Source of the DNA: Bacillota bacterium
Lineage (GTDB): Bacteria; Bacillota; UBA4882; UBA8346
Direction of reading: 5' to 3'
NCBI GenBank assembly: GCA_023415375.1
Contig: JAEZKW010000215.1
Span: 1-14,566 of the forward strand
Length of the DNA stretch: 14,566 nt
This document shows positions 6,473 through 14,360 of this stretch, in pieces. Made by a program: the position numbers and the translations under genes. Within the stretch, counting starts at the first letter, position 1, and each line of letters opens with the position of its first letter. The notes under the pieces are model-generated. The model saw nothing but the letters and a program-made list of their open reading frames with translations, was not told where the DNA came from and did no database searches.

Positions 6473-8227
6473 ATGATGAATATGGAGTTAATCGATATTG
6501 CTCTAGGAAAGAAACCCGCTGATGTAATTATTAAAAATGGTCTATTGGTGAATGTCCACACCCGTGAAGTTTATCAGGCTGACGTGGCGATTGGTGGCTA
6601 TAAGATTGCTGCGGTTGGAAACGTTGAGCATTGTCTGGGTGCGGAAACTCAAATTATTGATGCTTCAGGGCATTATTTAGTACCTGGATTTATTGATGCT
6701 CACATTCATTTTGAAAGCAGTATGCTCAGTTTCCCGGAGTTTGCGAAAATGGCACTACGACATGGAACAACCGTGGTAGCCTCGGATTTAATGGAAATCA
6801 CCATAGTCTCCGGAGTGGAAGGGGCTAAGGAGATTTTGAGTCAAGCTAAGAAGACTCTGGTGACTTTGCTTTATCCCGTCCCTTCATTTATGGAGGATTC
6901 AGATTTACAGACCATTGGCAGTCATTTAGGGCCGGACTTGGTCAAAGAGTTAATCACTTTGGATCAAGCCGTAGGACTGGCTGAAGTTTTGGCTCCCCCG
7001 ATATTGGCCAAAAGCCCTTTAAGCGCGACAATGTTGACATTAGCCGAACAGGAAAAGAAAACAGCCGAAGGACATGCTCCAGCTCTTACCGGAAAAGAAC
7101 TAGATGCCTATTGTACAGCGGGCATCCGTTCAGACCATGAAAGCACCAATCCCGCAGAAGCCTTGGCTAAACTGCGTTGCGGGTTAAGAGTTTTGATGCG
7201 TGAAGGTTCGGCATCAACTGATTTGCTCGAATGCCTTAAGATTATCACCCAAGAAGGGGTAGATTCTCGTCATTGTGCAATGATTAGTGATGATATTGAT
7301 GCTTTACATATGGCAACCCTGGGGCATATGGATCATAAAATCAGAATAGCCGTAGAGGCCGGTGTTGACCCGGTGGTGGCTATCCAAATGTCAACCCTTA
7401 ATCCGGCTGAAAGTTTGAAAGTCGATAACCTCTATGGAAGCATTACGCCGGGGAAATTTGCCGATATCGTAATTGCCAAAGACTTAAAGAACATGGAAAT
7501 CCAGAAGGTTATTGCTAAAGGTGAGGTTGCTTTTGACGGAAGCAAGGTTATAATGGACGGAGCAAAGGTTACCTGCTCAGAAAAGCTATTGAATACAGTA
7601 AAACTACGTTCCCAAATTTCCCCTAGCGACTTGATGATTAAAGTGAAAGATCAAGCAAAGAAAGCCCGGGTACGGGTGATTGGCGCATCCAAAACTTCGT
7701 TACTTACCGAGGCGCAGGAAGCTGAATTGGATGTAACGGATGGATTTATTATTGCGGATACCAAACGGGATATTTTGCCGATTGCCGTGGTGGAACGATA
7801 TGGTAAGAGTGGAAATATAGGAAAGGGCTTTATTAGCGGATTTGGTCTCAAAAAAGGGGCCATGGCCACTTCTGTTGGTCATGATCACCATAATATTACG
7901 GTTTTAGGAACCAATCCCGCTGATATGGCTATAGCTATCAATCGTATCGCTGCATTAAACGGTGGAGTGGTCGTTGCGGTAGACGGTCAAATTAAGGGAG
8001 AAATACCCTTGCCGATTTGCGGACTTTTATCCGACGAGTCCGGAGAAACAGTGGCCGCCAAAATTGATCAACTTCAAAAAGAACTGCGTCAATTGGGATG
8101 CCCAATGGCCTCACCTTTTATGACCTTATCATTTATTACCTTAATTTTTATTCCTGCCTATGGAATTTCTGACAAAGGCTTGGTGGATGTGTACAAGATG
8201 GAATTGGTTGACCCGGTGTTGGGTTAG
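6473..8227 (+). CDS. Adenine deaminase family protein (divergent)
   Basis: A 584-residue amidohydrolase-superfamily enzyme matching adenine deaminase (adenine + water to hypoxanthine + ammonia) in length and both domains. The metal site is present: HIHFESS (His77, His79), GLAEVL (Glu171), EGHAPAL (His201), SDHES (His222) and MISDDID (Asp273/274). The C-terminal domain is typical: ERYGKSGNIGKGFISGFGLKKG, then HDHHNITVLG, then SPFMTLSF. Two usual blocks differ: the family's DPHEI reads SDLMEI here, and SCVPAT reads YPVPSF. The catalytic frame is therefore kept but the substrate pocket may not be standard. I chose ATG 6473 because GAGGTGG (6461-6467) lies five bases upstream, or eight from ATG 6476; ATG 6422 has no such site and overlaps leader structure. 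It probably shares a transcript with the amidohydrolase 73 bases downstream. Confidence 0.85.
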   Translation: MMNMELIDIALGKKPADVIIKNGLLVNVHTREVYQADVAIGGYKIAAVGNVEHCLGAETQIIDASGHYLVPGFIDAHIHFESSMLSFPEFAKMALRHGTTVVASDLMEITIVSGVEGAKEILSQAKKTLVTLLYPVPSFMEDSDLQTIGSHLGPDLVKELITLDQAVGLAEVLAPPILAKSPLSATMLTLAEQEKKTAEGHAPALTGKELDAYCTAGIRSDHESTNPAEALAKLRCGLRVLMREGSASTDLLECLKIITQEGVDSRHCAMISDDIDALHMATLGHMDHKIRIAVEAGVDPVVAIQMSTLNPAESLKVDNLYGSITPGKFADIVIAKDLKNMEIQKVIAKGEVAFDGSKVIMDGAKVTCSEKLLNTVKLRSQISPSDLMIKVKDQAKKARVRVIGASKTSLLTEAQEAELDVTDGFIIADTKRDILPIAVVERYGKSGNIGKGFISGFGLKKGAMATSVGHDHHNITVLGTNPADMAIAINRIAALNGGVVVAVDGQIKGEIPLPICGLLSDESGETVAAKIDQLQKELRQLGCPMASPFMTLSFITLIFIPAYGISDKGLVDVYKMELVDPVLG

Positions 8228-8300
8228 ATTTCATTGACAAGTTCATGGTTATTTGTTATTCAAAAATCGGATTGAATTGTAAATTGTAGGAGGCTCTCCA

Positions 8301-9671
8301 ATGCAACAGATTCTTATCAAAAACGGTTACATCATTTCAATGAACCAGTTAAGGCAGGTGTTTGACGGTGGAGATGTTCTTATCGAAGGGGATAAAATAA
8401 TCGCGGTTGGGCAGGTGCCAGGAGGACTTGTAAAACCCGATGCAGAAATTATTGATGCTATAGGAAAACTTGTATTACCCGGACTGGTGAATACTCATGT
8501 GCATCTATCGCAACAACTGGGTCGCGGTCTGGGTGATGATGTAAACCTCCTGACATGGCTTCATGAACGTATTTGGCCTTATGAGAGCAATATGGATTTA
8601 GAAGATTCCTATATTTCATCCTTAGCTTGCTGCCTGGAATTAATTCACTCCGGTGTCACAGCCTTCGCTGAACCCGGTGGACAGGAAGTTGACGGGATGG
8701 GCCGGGCAGTCGAAGAAATCGGGCTCCGGGGAATTTTAGCCCGATCAACCATGGATTGTGGCGAAGGGTTACCCCTTAAGTGGCGTGAAAGTACTGACTT
8801 TGCTTTGAAAAAGCAGGAAGAACATATTAAGCGTTGGCATAATCAAGCAAATGATCGAATTAGGGTATGGTTTGGCTTAAGGACCATTTTTAACAACTCC
8901 GATAACCTGATTAAGCGCACCAAAGATTTGGCCGACAAATACGGTGTGGGTATTCATATGCACGTCGCTGAAATCGATGATGAGGTACGTTTTGCCAAGG
9001 CGGAACGAGGTCATACCACTGTAGAACACTTGGCTCATTTGGGGGTTTTGGATGAAAATTTCTTAGCTGTTCATACGGTGTGGCTTACTGAAAAAGAAAT
9101 TGATCTTTTTTTACTCAACGATGTAAAAGTATCTCATAATCCTGCCGCGGCTATGCGGGTTTTAGGTTTTGCTCGGGTACCGGAAATGATTGCCAAAGGG
9201 ATTACTGTATCCATAGGTACCGACGGCGCACCTTCCAATAACCGGATGGATATGATTGATGAAATGTACCTGGCTACCCTGATCCATAAAGGGAGAAATT
9301 TGAATCCCAAAATTCTGCCGGCTGAAAAAGTATTGGAAATGGCCACTATCGACGGAGCCCGTTGTCTGCTTTGGGAAAAAGAAATCGGCTCTCTGGAAGA
9401 AGGGAAGAAAGCCGATTTAATCATCATTAATCCTAGAAGTGCAGGAAGCTTGCCCGTTCATGATCCGATTGCCAACATGGTCTACGCGATGCATTCCAGT
9501 AATGTCGAGTCATCCATGTGTGATGGCCGCTGGCTGATGCGGGATCATAAAGTTCTAACCGTGAATGAAGAGGAGATCCTGGAAAATGCTCAATTCCGGG
9601 CTGCATCCCTAGTGAAGAAAGCTGGAATTGTTTTACCGGACCGGTTTCCTGTTGTGAAGGTTACTCAATAA
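8301..9671 (+). CDS. TrzA/MtaD-type amidohydrolase (aminohydrolase)
   Basis: A 456-residue cytosolic metal-dependent deaminase of the group including 5-methylthioadenosine/S-adenosylhomocysteine deaminase, guanine deaminase and atrazine/melamine hydrolases. The mononuclear metal site is complete: NTHVHL (His66, His68), HMHVAE (His221 with Glu224), AVHTVWL (His258) and SIGTDGAPSNN (Asp308). The N-terminal beta segment (ILIKNGYIISMNQ...GDVLIEGDKIIAVG) and C-terminal GSLEEGKKADLIIINP are standard. AGGAGG (8288-8293) lies seven bases before the ATG. Substrate cannot be fixed from sequence. The pairing with an adenine-deaminase-like enzyme and a BMP binding protein favours an aminopurine or nucleoside over a triazine. 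The last gene of the plus-strand operon, it ends at a shared terminator. Confidence 0.85.
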   Translation: MQQILIKNGYIISMNQLRQVFDGGDVLIEGDKIIAVGQVPGGLVKPDAEIIDAIGKLVLPGLVNTHVHLSQQLGRGLGDDVNLLTWLHERIWPYESNMDLEDSYISSLACCLELIHSGVTAFAEPGGQEVDGMGRAVEEIGLRGILARSTMDCGEGLPLKWRESTDFALKKQEEHIKRWHNQANDRIRVWFGLRTIFNNSDNLIKRTKDLADKYGVGIHMHVAEIDDEVRFAKAERGHTTVEHLAHLGVLDENFLAVHTVWLTEKEIDLFLLNDVKVSHNPAAAMRVLGFARVPEMIAKGITVSIGTDGAPSNNRMDMIDEMYLATLIHKGRNLNPKILPAEKVLEMATIDGARCLLWEKEIGSLEEGKKADLIIINPRSAGSLPVHDPIANMVYAMHSSNVESSMCDGRWLMRDHKVLTVNEEEILENAQFRAASLVKKAGIVLPDRFPVVKVTQ

Positions 9672-9706
9672 TCTAGCACTTATGGTGCTTAAACGAAATC
9701 AGATAA

Positions 9707-9744
9707 AAAAGAGTAGTCGGATAAAGAAAACCGGCTACTCTTTT
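9707..9744. terminator. Bidirectional terminator between convergent operons
   Basis: AAAAGAGTAGTCGG (9707-9720) pairs with CCGGCTACTCTTTT (9731-9744) over fourteen base pairs with one G-U and a ten-base loop. The minus strand gets a six-T run, the plus strand only four, so it should stop aguB transcription best and the amidohydrolase transcript less strongly. Confidence 0.85.
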
Positions 9745-9803
9745 GGCATTGAAGAGCCATTTTTCTTAATTAACATAACTTCCATTTGGAAAAGTGGTTC
9801 ATT

Positions 9804-10679
9804 TTATGACTGAGTTTTCGCTGCTTCAATTATCAGTCCATACATCTCAGGCCGACGGTTTTTAAAAACTCCCCAAAAATCACGATATGAAGCGATTCCA
9901 TCCAAGTCGAAGGAGGCAAAAATGATTTTCTCGCCGCTGCGATCGGCCTCAGCTATTTTTTGCCCCTTTTCATTGGTGATAAAAGATGAACCATAGAAGG
10001 TAAGTTCAGAAAAGGAAGCTTTCTCGTTACCGGTCCGGTTGGCAGTGATTACAGGTATAATATTGGCTGCTGAATGGCCCTGCATGCATATTTGCCAGTG
10101 GTCCTTGGAGTCAATGGTTTCCCGGCCAGGTTCTGAACCAATGGCTGTAGGGTAAAGCAAAAGCTCAGCGCCTTGTAATGCCATGCAACGGGCGGCCTCG
10201 GGAAACCATTGGTCCCAGCAGATGCCAACTCCCACTTTTCCATAACGTGTTTCCCATACTCGAAATCCGGTGTCGCCTGGATCAAAATAAAACTTTTCTT
10301 CATAACCCGGCCCGTCGGGGATATGTGTTTTTCGGTAAGTCCCTAAAATTTGACCGTCTGCATCAATGATGGCAATCGAGTTAAAATAACGGCCATCTTG
10401 TTTTTCAAAAAAACTGATAGGTAATACCAACTGGAGTTCCCGGGCTATTTTTTGAAAATGGGACACAGCTTTGTTTTGCTCCAGGAAAGATGCATACCGG
10501 AAATTGGTTTTCGTCTTTTCTTGGCAAAAATAGAGTGTCTCAAAGAGTTCCGGAAGTAAAATAATTTGAGCGCCCCCGGAGGCTGCTTCTCTGATCATCT
10601 CTTCAGCTTTCTTGATATTTTGATCTACTTGATCGGAGCAACCCATTTGAATAGCGGCTACTTGAATCATGCGGGGCAT
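9804..10679 (-). CDS. aguB: N-carbamoylputrescine amidase
   Basis: A nitrilase-superfamily enzyme of 291 residues that hydrolyses N-carbamoylputrescine to putrescine, carbon dioxide and ammonia, the second step of the agmatine route. The catalytic triad is visible: Glu44 (LLPELFE), Lys117 (YRKTHIP) and Cys154 (GVGICWDQWFPE). The segment KTHIPDGPGYEEKFYF after the Lys and the Trp-Asp-Gln-Trp after the Cys are characteristic of N-carbamoylputrescine amidase within the superfamily. AAGGAGG lies six bases before ATG 10679. It follows aguA after a 16-base gap that contains its ribosome binding site, so the two are one operon. Downstream, the convergent terminator at 9707-9744 has its better U-tract on this strand. 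Assignment is strong from motifs and context together. Confidence 0.93.
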   Translation of the reverse strand: MPRMIQVAAIQMGCSDQVDQNIKKAEEMIREAASGGAQIILLPELFETLYFCQEKTKTNFRYASFLEQNKAVSHFQKIARELQLVLPISFFEKQDGRYFNSIAIIDADGQILGTYRKTHIPDGPGYEEKFYFDPGDTGFRVWETRYGKVGVGICWDQWFPEAARCMALQGAELLLYPTAIGSEPGRETIDSKDHWQICMQGHSAANIIPVITANRTGNEKASFSELTFYGSSFITNEKGQKIAEADRSGEKIIFASFDLDGIASYRDFWGVFKNRRPEMYGLIIEAAKTQS

Positions 10680-10695
10680 GGTTTTCCTCCTTAAC

Positions 10696-11715
10696 CTAAA
10701 TACTGGCCGGCATTTGCTGTGTCAGGCAGTGGACATTGCCGCCGCCCCGTGCGATAACCGAACCATTGATGGTGACAATCTTCCGCTTGGGGAATAATTG
10801 CTGCAGAATATCTTTGGCCCTTTGGTCGTTTTCAAGGGCTTTGCCGCCAAATTGAGGCAAGATGATGCCGCCATTCACAAAATAAAAATTGAGATAACTC
10901 AAGGTTAGCCGGTTATCTAGATAATAGTCAGCCGGAGGTTGTTCGATTTGAATAATCTCGAACTTTCTACCTCTTGCATCCATTGCAGCTTTCATAATCT
11001 TAAGGTTTGCTTCGGAAATCTCGTAATTGGGATCGGCGGGATCGTTGCAAACCTGGGTGACTATCACTCCCGGTCGGGCAAAACAGGCCAGGTTATCGAC
11101 ATGGCCATCCGTATCATCCCCGATCCAACCCTTCTTAAGCCAGATGATTTGGGAAACATTTAAAGATTGCTTAAGGAAATACTCAATATCGGCCTTACTT
11201 AGATTTGGATTACGATTAGAATTTAATAGACATTCCTCGGTCGTGAGTAAAGTGCCTTCTCCATCCACATGAAAGGAGCCTCCTTCCATCACAATGGGAA
11301 GATCAAAGCAAGGTACTGCAAAATGGTGAAGCAGCTTGGACGCCACCCGATTGTCATCCTCGGCTAGAAATTTGCCACCCCATCCGCTAAAAATCCAATT
11401 AATTCCAGCGACTTCACCCCGGGAATTGGTTAGAAAAGTTGGTCCATTATCCCGCATCCAAGAGTCGTTATGTTCTAAGGGCAGGATTTCAATACCCGTT
11501 CCGCAAAAGCGGGCTGCTTCATCGGCCAGCTCTGGTCGGGCGATAAGGGTCACTGGTTCAAAGCTGTCTATTTTTTGGACAATGTCAGCGAATACCGGTA
11601 AAATTTCTTCAAATGGTTCAGGCCAGATGGCCTCTTTCACTGGCCATTCCATAAAAGTCCGCGAATGTTTTTCCCACTCCGGCGGCATTTTGAAACCCGA
11701 TTGTGCAGGATACAT
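10696..11715 (-). CDS. aguA: Agmatine deiminase
   Basis: A 339-residue guanidine-modifying enzyme (peptidyl-arginine-deiminase type fold) that converts agmatine to N-carbamoylputrescine and ammonia. Family signatures are in order: MEWPVKE near the N-terminus, NDSWMRDNGPTF, INWIFSGWGGK, IVMEGGSFHVDGEG, GDDTDGHVDNLA with the catalytic His, and GGGNVHCLTQQMPA with nucleophile Cys330. The length is slightly below the usual 350-370, without loss of a motif. AAGGAGT lies four bases before ATG 11715. It is directly followed by aguB, whose product uses this enzyme's product. A promoter-like pair (11760-11788) in the 106-base gap after the transporter gene could transcribe it separately. The pathway links arginine-derived agmatine to putrescine. 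No agmatine/putrescine antiporter or carbamate kinase is nearby, so this is the AguAB hydrolytic route rather than the energy-yielding AgDI pathway. Confidence 0.94.
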   Translation of the reverse strand: MYPAQSGFKMPPEWEKHSRTFMEWPVKEAIWPEPFEEILPVFADIVQKIDSFEPVTLIARPELADEAARFCGTGIEILPLEHNDSWMRDNGPTFLTNSRGEVAGINWIFSGWGGKFLAEDDNRVASKLLHHFAVPCFDLPIVMEGGSFHVDGEGTLLTTEECLLNSNRNPNLSKADIEYFLKQSLNVSQIIWLKKGWIGDDTDGHVDNLACFARPGVIVTQVCNDPADPNYEISEANLKIMKAAMDARGRKFEIIQIEQPPADYYLDNRLTLSYLNFYFVNGGIILPQFGGKALENDQRAKDILQQLFPKRKIVTINGSVIARGGGNVHCLTQQMPASI

Positions 11716-11759
11716 TGTTACTCCTTGTTGATAAAGTATTAATTTTAAGTTTCTGTTTT

Positions 11760-11788
11760 ATTTTAAACATAAAGTACAAGTGTTACAA
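11760..11788 (-). promoter_or_regulatory. Candidate promoter for aguAB
   Basis: On the minus strand TTGTAA (11788-11783), a 17-base spacer and TAAAAT (11765-11760) predict transcription starting about 40 bases before aguA. It suggests aguAB can be expressed independently of the exporter gene. Confidence 0.5.
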
Positions 11789-11821
11789 GAGTAAATTTTC
11801 ATTTGCCGGAATAGGACTCTT

Positions 11822-13066
11822 TCAAGCAGGACGGAGATTTACTTTGATAAGAAAATAATAACATAAGACTGCGGCAGTTTCAGCTGCAGCAATTGTAATC
11901 CCCATGGGGAGCGCATTATGACTACCGGAAATTCCGACCAACGGAGCCATGAATCCACCTAAAATAAAGGATAATAGGCCGATTAGAGCTGAAGCGCTCC
12001 CGGCATTTTTCGCCTGGTCTTCCATGGCAAGGGCGAAGCTGCTGGTGCCAACCACTCCAACACTAGAAACCACAAAAAACAAGGGGATTAAAATCGTAAA
12101 GAGGCCACCACCGACAAAAATCATTGCCAGTAAGGTCATTCCTCCCCCGAAGGCCATGGTGAGTCCGAATACTAATAATTTGTTCTCATCGATCCGCCCG
12201 GCCATCCTGCCGGTGACTTGACCGGCGATAATGATTCCCAAGCCATTGATAGCGAAAATCAGACTGAAAATTTGTGGAGAAACCTCGAAGACATTTTGAA
12301 CCACAAAGGGAGAACCGGAGATATAGGCAAACATCGCCGCAGTTACAAAGCCTTGACTCAAGGCGCAGCCCATGAATTTGCGGTTTTGAAGCAAGTCCCG
12401 GAATGTGTTCGAGGTATGGGCGAGGTTGCCGCTGGCGCGACGTTCCGGCGGTAATGTTTCTTTGAGCCCCCAAAATACAGTGAGCATCATTAGCGAACCG
12501 ATGCCTGTGAGTACAATGAAGACTCCCCGCCAAGAAGTAAATTGTAGGATTTGCCCCCCGATGACAGGAGCGAGTATGGGAGCAACACCATTGATCAGCA
12601 TTAATAAGGAGAAAAAACGGGTCATTTTGGGACCCGAGTAGAGGTCCCGGACAGCTGCCCGTGAAATAACGATCCCGGCCGCGCCCGCTAATCCCTGAAT
12701 GAATCTCATAAGAATGAAGACACCGATTGTCGGCGTAAAGACGCAACAAAGAGAGGAAACAGCATAAACGAATAGTCCAATCAACAGCGGTTTACGACGG
12801 CCGAGCACATCGCTGACAGGCCCGACAAATATTTGACCTAGGGCAATACCGATTAAACATGCAGTCAGACTAAGCTGGGCAAGGGAGACCGTGGTGCCAA
12901 GGGTAAGGGCTACACCTGGTAGTGCCGGCAGATACATATCAATGGAAAAGGGCCCGAAAGCGGAGAGCACACCCAGAATGCACGCTATACTTAAGATAGT
13001 AAGCCGAGACTCTTTTTGTGCGGCAACCAGTGGTTGGGAAACGTTAGGGTTCATTGAAAGATTCAT
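11822..13066 (-). CDS. Bcr/CflA-family MFS drug/metabolite exporter
   Basis: A 12-helix major facilitator of about 414 residues. Motif A is clear after helix 2 (GPVSDVLGRRKPLL). The helix 4-5 region (RFIQGLAGAAGIVISRAAVRDLY and onward, ending APILAPVIGG) and the helix 1 signature (FGPFSIDMYLPALP) are diagnostic of the Bcr/CflA drug:proton antiporter group. Members export bicyclomycin, chloramphenicol or, in some bacteria, small amino compounds. ATG 13066 overlaps an upstream stop codon as ATGA, with only AAGG directly adjacent. ATG 13054, four codons in, has that AAGG at a more usable distance of about 12 bases, so the true start may be there (410 residues). It lies upstream of aguAB on the same strand with a 106-base gap. 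A role in exporting putrescine or a related amine is an attractive but unproven inference. Confidence 0.88.
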   Translation of the reverse strand: MNLSMNPNVSQPLVAAQKESRLTILSIACILGVLSAFGPFSIDMYLPALPGVALTLGTTVSLAQLSLTACLIGIALGQIFVGPVSDVLGRRKPLLIGLFVYAVSSLCCVFTPTIGVFILMRFIQGLAGAAGIVISRAAVRDLYSGPKMTRFFSLLMLINGVAPILAPVIGGQILQFTSWRGVFIVLTGIGSLMMLTVFWGLKETLPPERRASGNLAHTSNTFRDLLQNRKFMGCALSQGFVTAAMFAYISGSPFVVQNVFEVSPQIFSLIFAINGLGIIIAGQVTGRMAGRIDENKLLVFGLTMAFGGGMTLLAMIFVGGGLFTILIPLFFVVSSVGVVGTSSFALAMEDQAKNAGSASALIGLLSFILGGFMAPLVGISGSHNALPMGITIAAAETAAVLCYYFLIKVNLRPA

Positions 13067-13182
13067 CCTTCGATTGAATGTTTTGTAATATTGACAATCA
13101 CACCATACTTTTCCTTGAAATCTAAGAAAATGGATTGAATATCAGCATACCATAGAATGAATAGAAATTCCATTTTGGCCTG

Positions 13183-13392
13183 CTGAACGACAGAGGAAAT
13201 TATTTTTATGTCAGGATCGATTTCCTGAACGACAGAGGAAATTATTTTTATGTCAGGATCGATTTCCTGAACGACAGAGGAGATTATTTTTGTGTCAGGA
13301 TCGATTTCCTGAACGACAGAAGGAATTATTTTTGTGTGAGGATCGATTTGCTGAACGACAGAAGGAATTAGTTCTGTGACTCATCGGATTAT
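13183..13392. repeat. Five-copy 42-bp tandem repeat
   Basis: Units begin CTGAACGACAG at 13183, 13225, 13267, 13309 and 13351, exactly 42 bases apart. Copies 1 and 2 are identical, copies 3 and 4 carry a few substitutions, and copy 5 decays in its second half. Because 42 is a multiple of three, the minus strand is open through the array from 13380 to a TGA at 13063-13065, with each unit reading EIDPDIKIISSVVQ or a variant. That frame overlaps the exporter's ATG. It has no recognisable start codon with a ribosome binding site, and most substitutions change amino acids, so I treat it as a minisatellite rather than a gene. Confidence 0.9.
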
Positions 13393-13465
13393 TTATGGCT
13401 CAAAAATATATACACACATATTTTTATATTACCCCACTTGCCCCACCTAAGCCCCAATTGCAGAA
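13393..13465. other. AT hairpin and C-run region before the G-rich tract
   Basis: AAAAATAT (13402-13409) and ATATTTTT (13418-13425) form an AT-only hairpin. Three CCCC runs follow between 13432 and 13455, and TGCCCCA (13439-13445) is complementary to TGGGGCA (13485-13491). No gene is supported in this stretch. Confidence 0.4.
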
Positions 13466-13618
13466 ATGTCGCGGTTTTCAGGAATGGGGCACATGGAATG
13501 GGAGGGGTGTTTCGGTTTAGGGGGCGGTTTGGGAAAGTATTTGATGCCTAAATGAGGAATGGCTGTAAATTTGGGCCTGGACTTCTCTCGCGCCTTCAAA
13601 GTGAAGGCCCGTCTTTAA
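13466..13618 (+). pseudogene. Short frame split by one TGA, unknown
   Basis: From ATG 13466 the frame reads MSRFSGMGHMEWEGCFGLGG and onward to TGA 13553-13555. It resumes in the same frame two codons later at ATG 13559 (MAVNLGLDFSRAFKVKARL) and ends at TAA 13616. A 51-codon frame interrupted by one stop, with protein-like composition on both sides, suggests decay. The G-rich base composition can keep frames open by chance. No ribosome binding site precedes the first ATG and I do not recognise a family. Confidence 0.25.
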
Positions 13619-13745
13619 TGATCATTGGAATACCTCCGTTCAGATTTTTGTTTGGCTATGTTCTTAAGAGTTGCTGATTGAAATACGTAAACCTTAAAGC
13701 TAAAAAGAATATGCAGGTTCAGAGTTTAAAATCAAATTTCATCTT

Positions 13746-13793
13746 TTCTCCGCGCCAGCAGCACCAAAAGGTGCTGACGTCTCCGCGGGAGAA
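13746..13793. repeat. GC-rich hairpin element
   Basis: CAGCACC-aaaa-GGTGCTG (13759-13776) forms a perfect 7-bp hairpin. It sits inside a second stem of TTCTCCGCG (13746-13754) with CGCGGGAGAA (13784-13793), which has one bulged base. It is much richer in GC than the surrounding AT-rich DNA and has no U-run on its 3' side on either strand, so it looks like a REP-type palindrome or a structured RNA rather than a terminator. Confidence 0.55.
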
Positions 13794-13906
13794 TAAAAAA
13801 TGAATATATTGCATTAACCATTATTGAAAACAGCCTTTTGTTTTATTAAGTAATAGATTTAGCTATTCAATGGCTTTTGCAATATTTTTTGTAAGTCGTC
13901 CCATTG

Positions 13907-14041
13907 CTAATGTTTGCCCAACGCTGCAAAGTCCGGCAGGGAAGGGGTTTGTGGGTGATGTGGGGCATATGGGTCAATTAAAAAATGTGTGTGTGAATGT
14001 TCTTCTGGATTTGGGGGTAAGAATTTTTTTAAAATGAGCAT
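13907..14041 (-). CDS. Possible His/Pro-rich small peptide (44 residues)
   Basis: On the minus strand a perfect AAGGAGG (14056-14050) stands eight bases before ATG 14041. The frame reads MLILKKFLPPNPEEHSHTHF, then a further Pro/His-rich part (DPYAPHHPQTPS), ending PDFAALGKH. A promoter-like TTGCAG-16-TATAAT lies at 14143-14116. Clustered His residues could bind metal. I do not recognise it as a known peptide or precursor. The complementary strand also has a 55-residue open frame (13870-14037) with reasonable composition but no ribosome binding site, so coding on this strand is only the better of two options. Confidence 0.35.
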   Translation of the reverse strand: MLILKKFLPPNPEEHSHTHFLIDPYAPHHPQTPSLPDFAALGKH

Positions 14042-14360
14042 GGGCATTGCCTCCTTAAGAAAGTGCTTGATAAGCATTTGTTTATACAATATATCGATAT
14101 ATTTCATATAATATAATTATAATAGGTTTACCAAATTCTGCAATATTATCAAAACGGATATTATTGGCGGGAAACGTTGATGGGATTGGGGGTGGGGGGT
14201 TAAAAATATGTAAAAATTTTTGGGAAATTTTTGGAGGGAATGAAAACATTGAAATGAAGGACGGTTTTGAGGATCCACGGAATTCGATGGCGAATTTGAT
14301 TGACAGGGCAAAAGCGATGTTAATATTGATTTGATGTCGACAGCTTGTGAGTTGAATTTG

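Noticed and set aside
11336..11731. 131-codon plus-strand frame
   Set aside because: It is antisense to aguA, which has complete family motifs; its Ser/Arg/Pro-rich composition is typical of a shadow frame.
12186..12749. 187-codon minus-strand frame
   Set aside because: It overlaps the exporter in another frame and shows no family features; it is a shadow of the exporter coding sequence.
13183..13392. CRISPR array
   Set aside because: The 42-base units are contiguous with no unique spacers between them, so it is a tandem repeat.
13402..13425. Terminator from the AAAAATAT/ATATTTTT hairpin
   Set aside because: The stem is made only of A-T pairs and no gene ends nearby.
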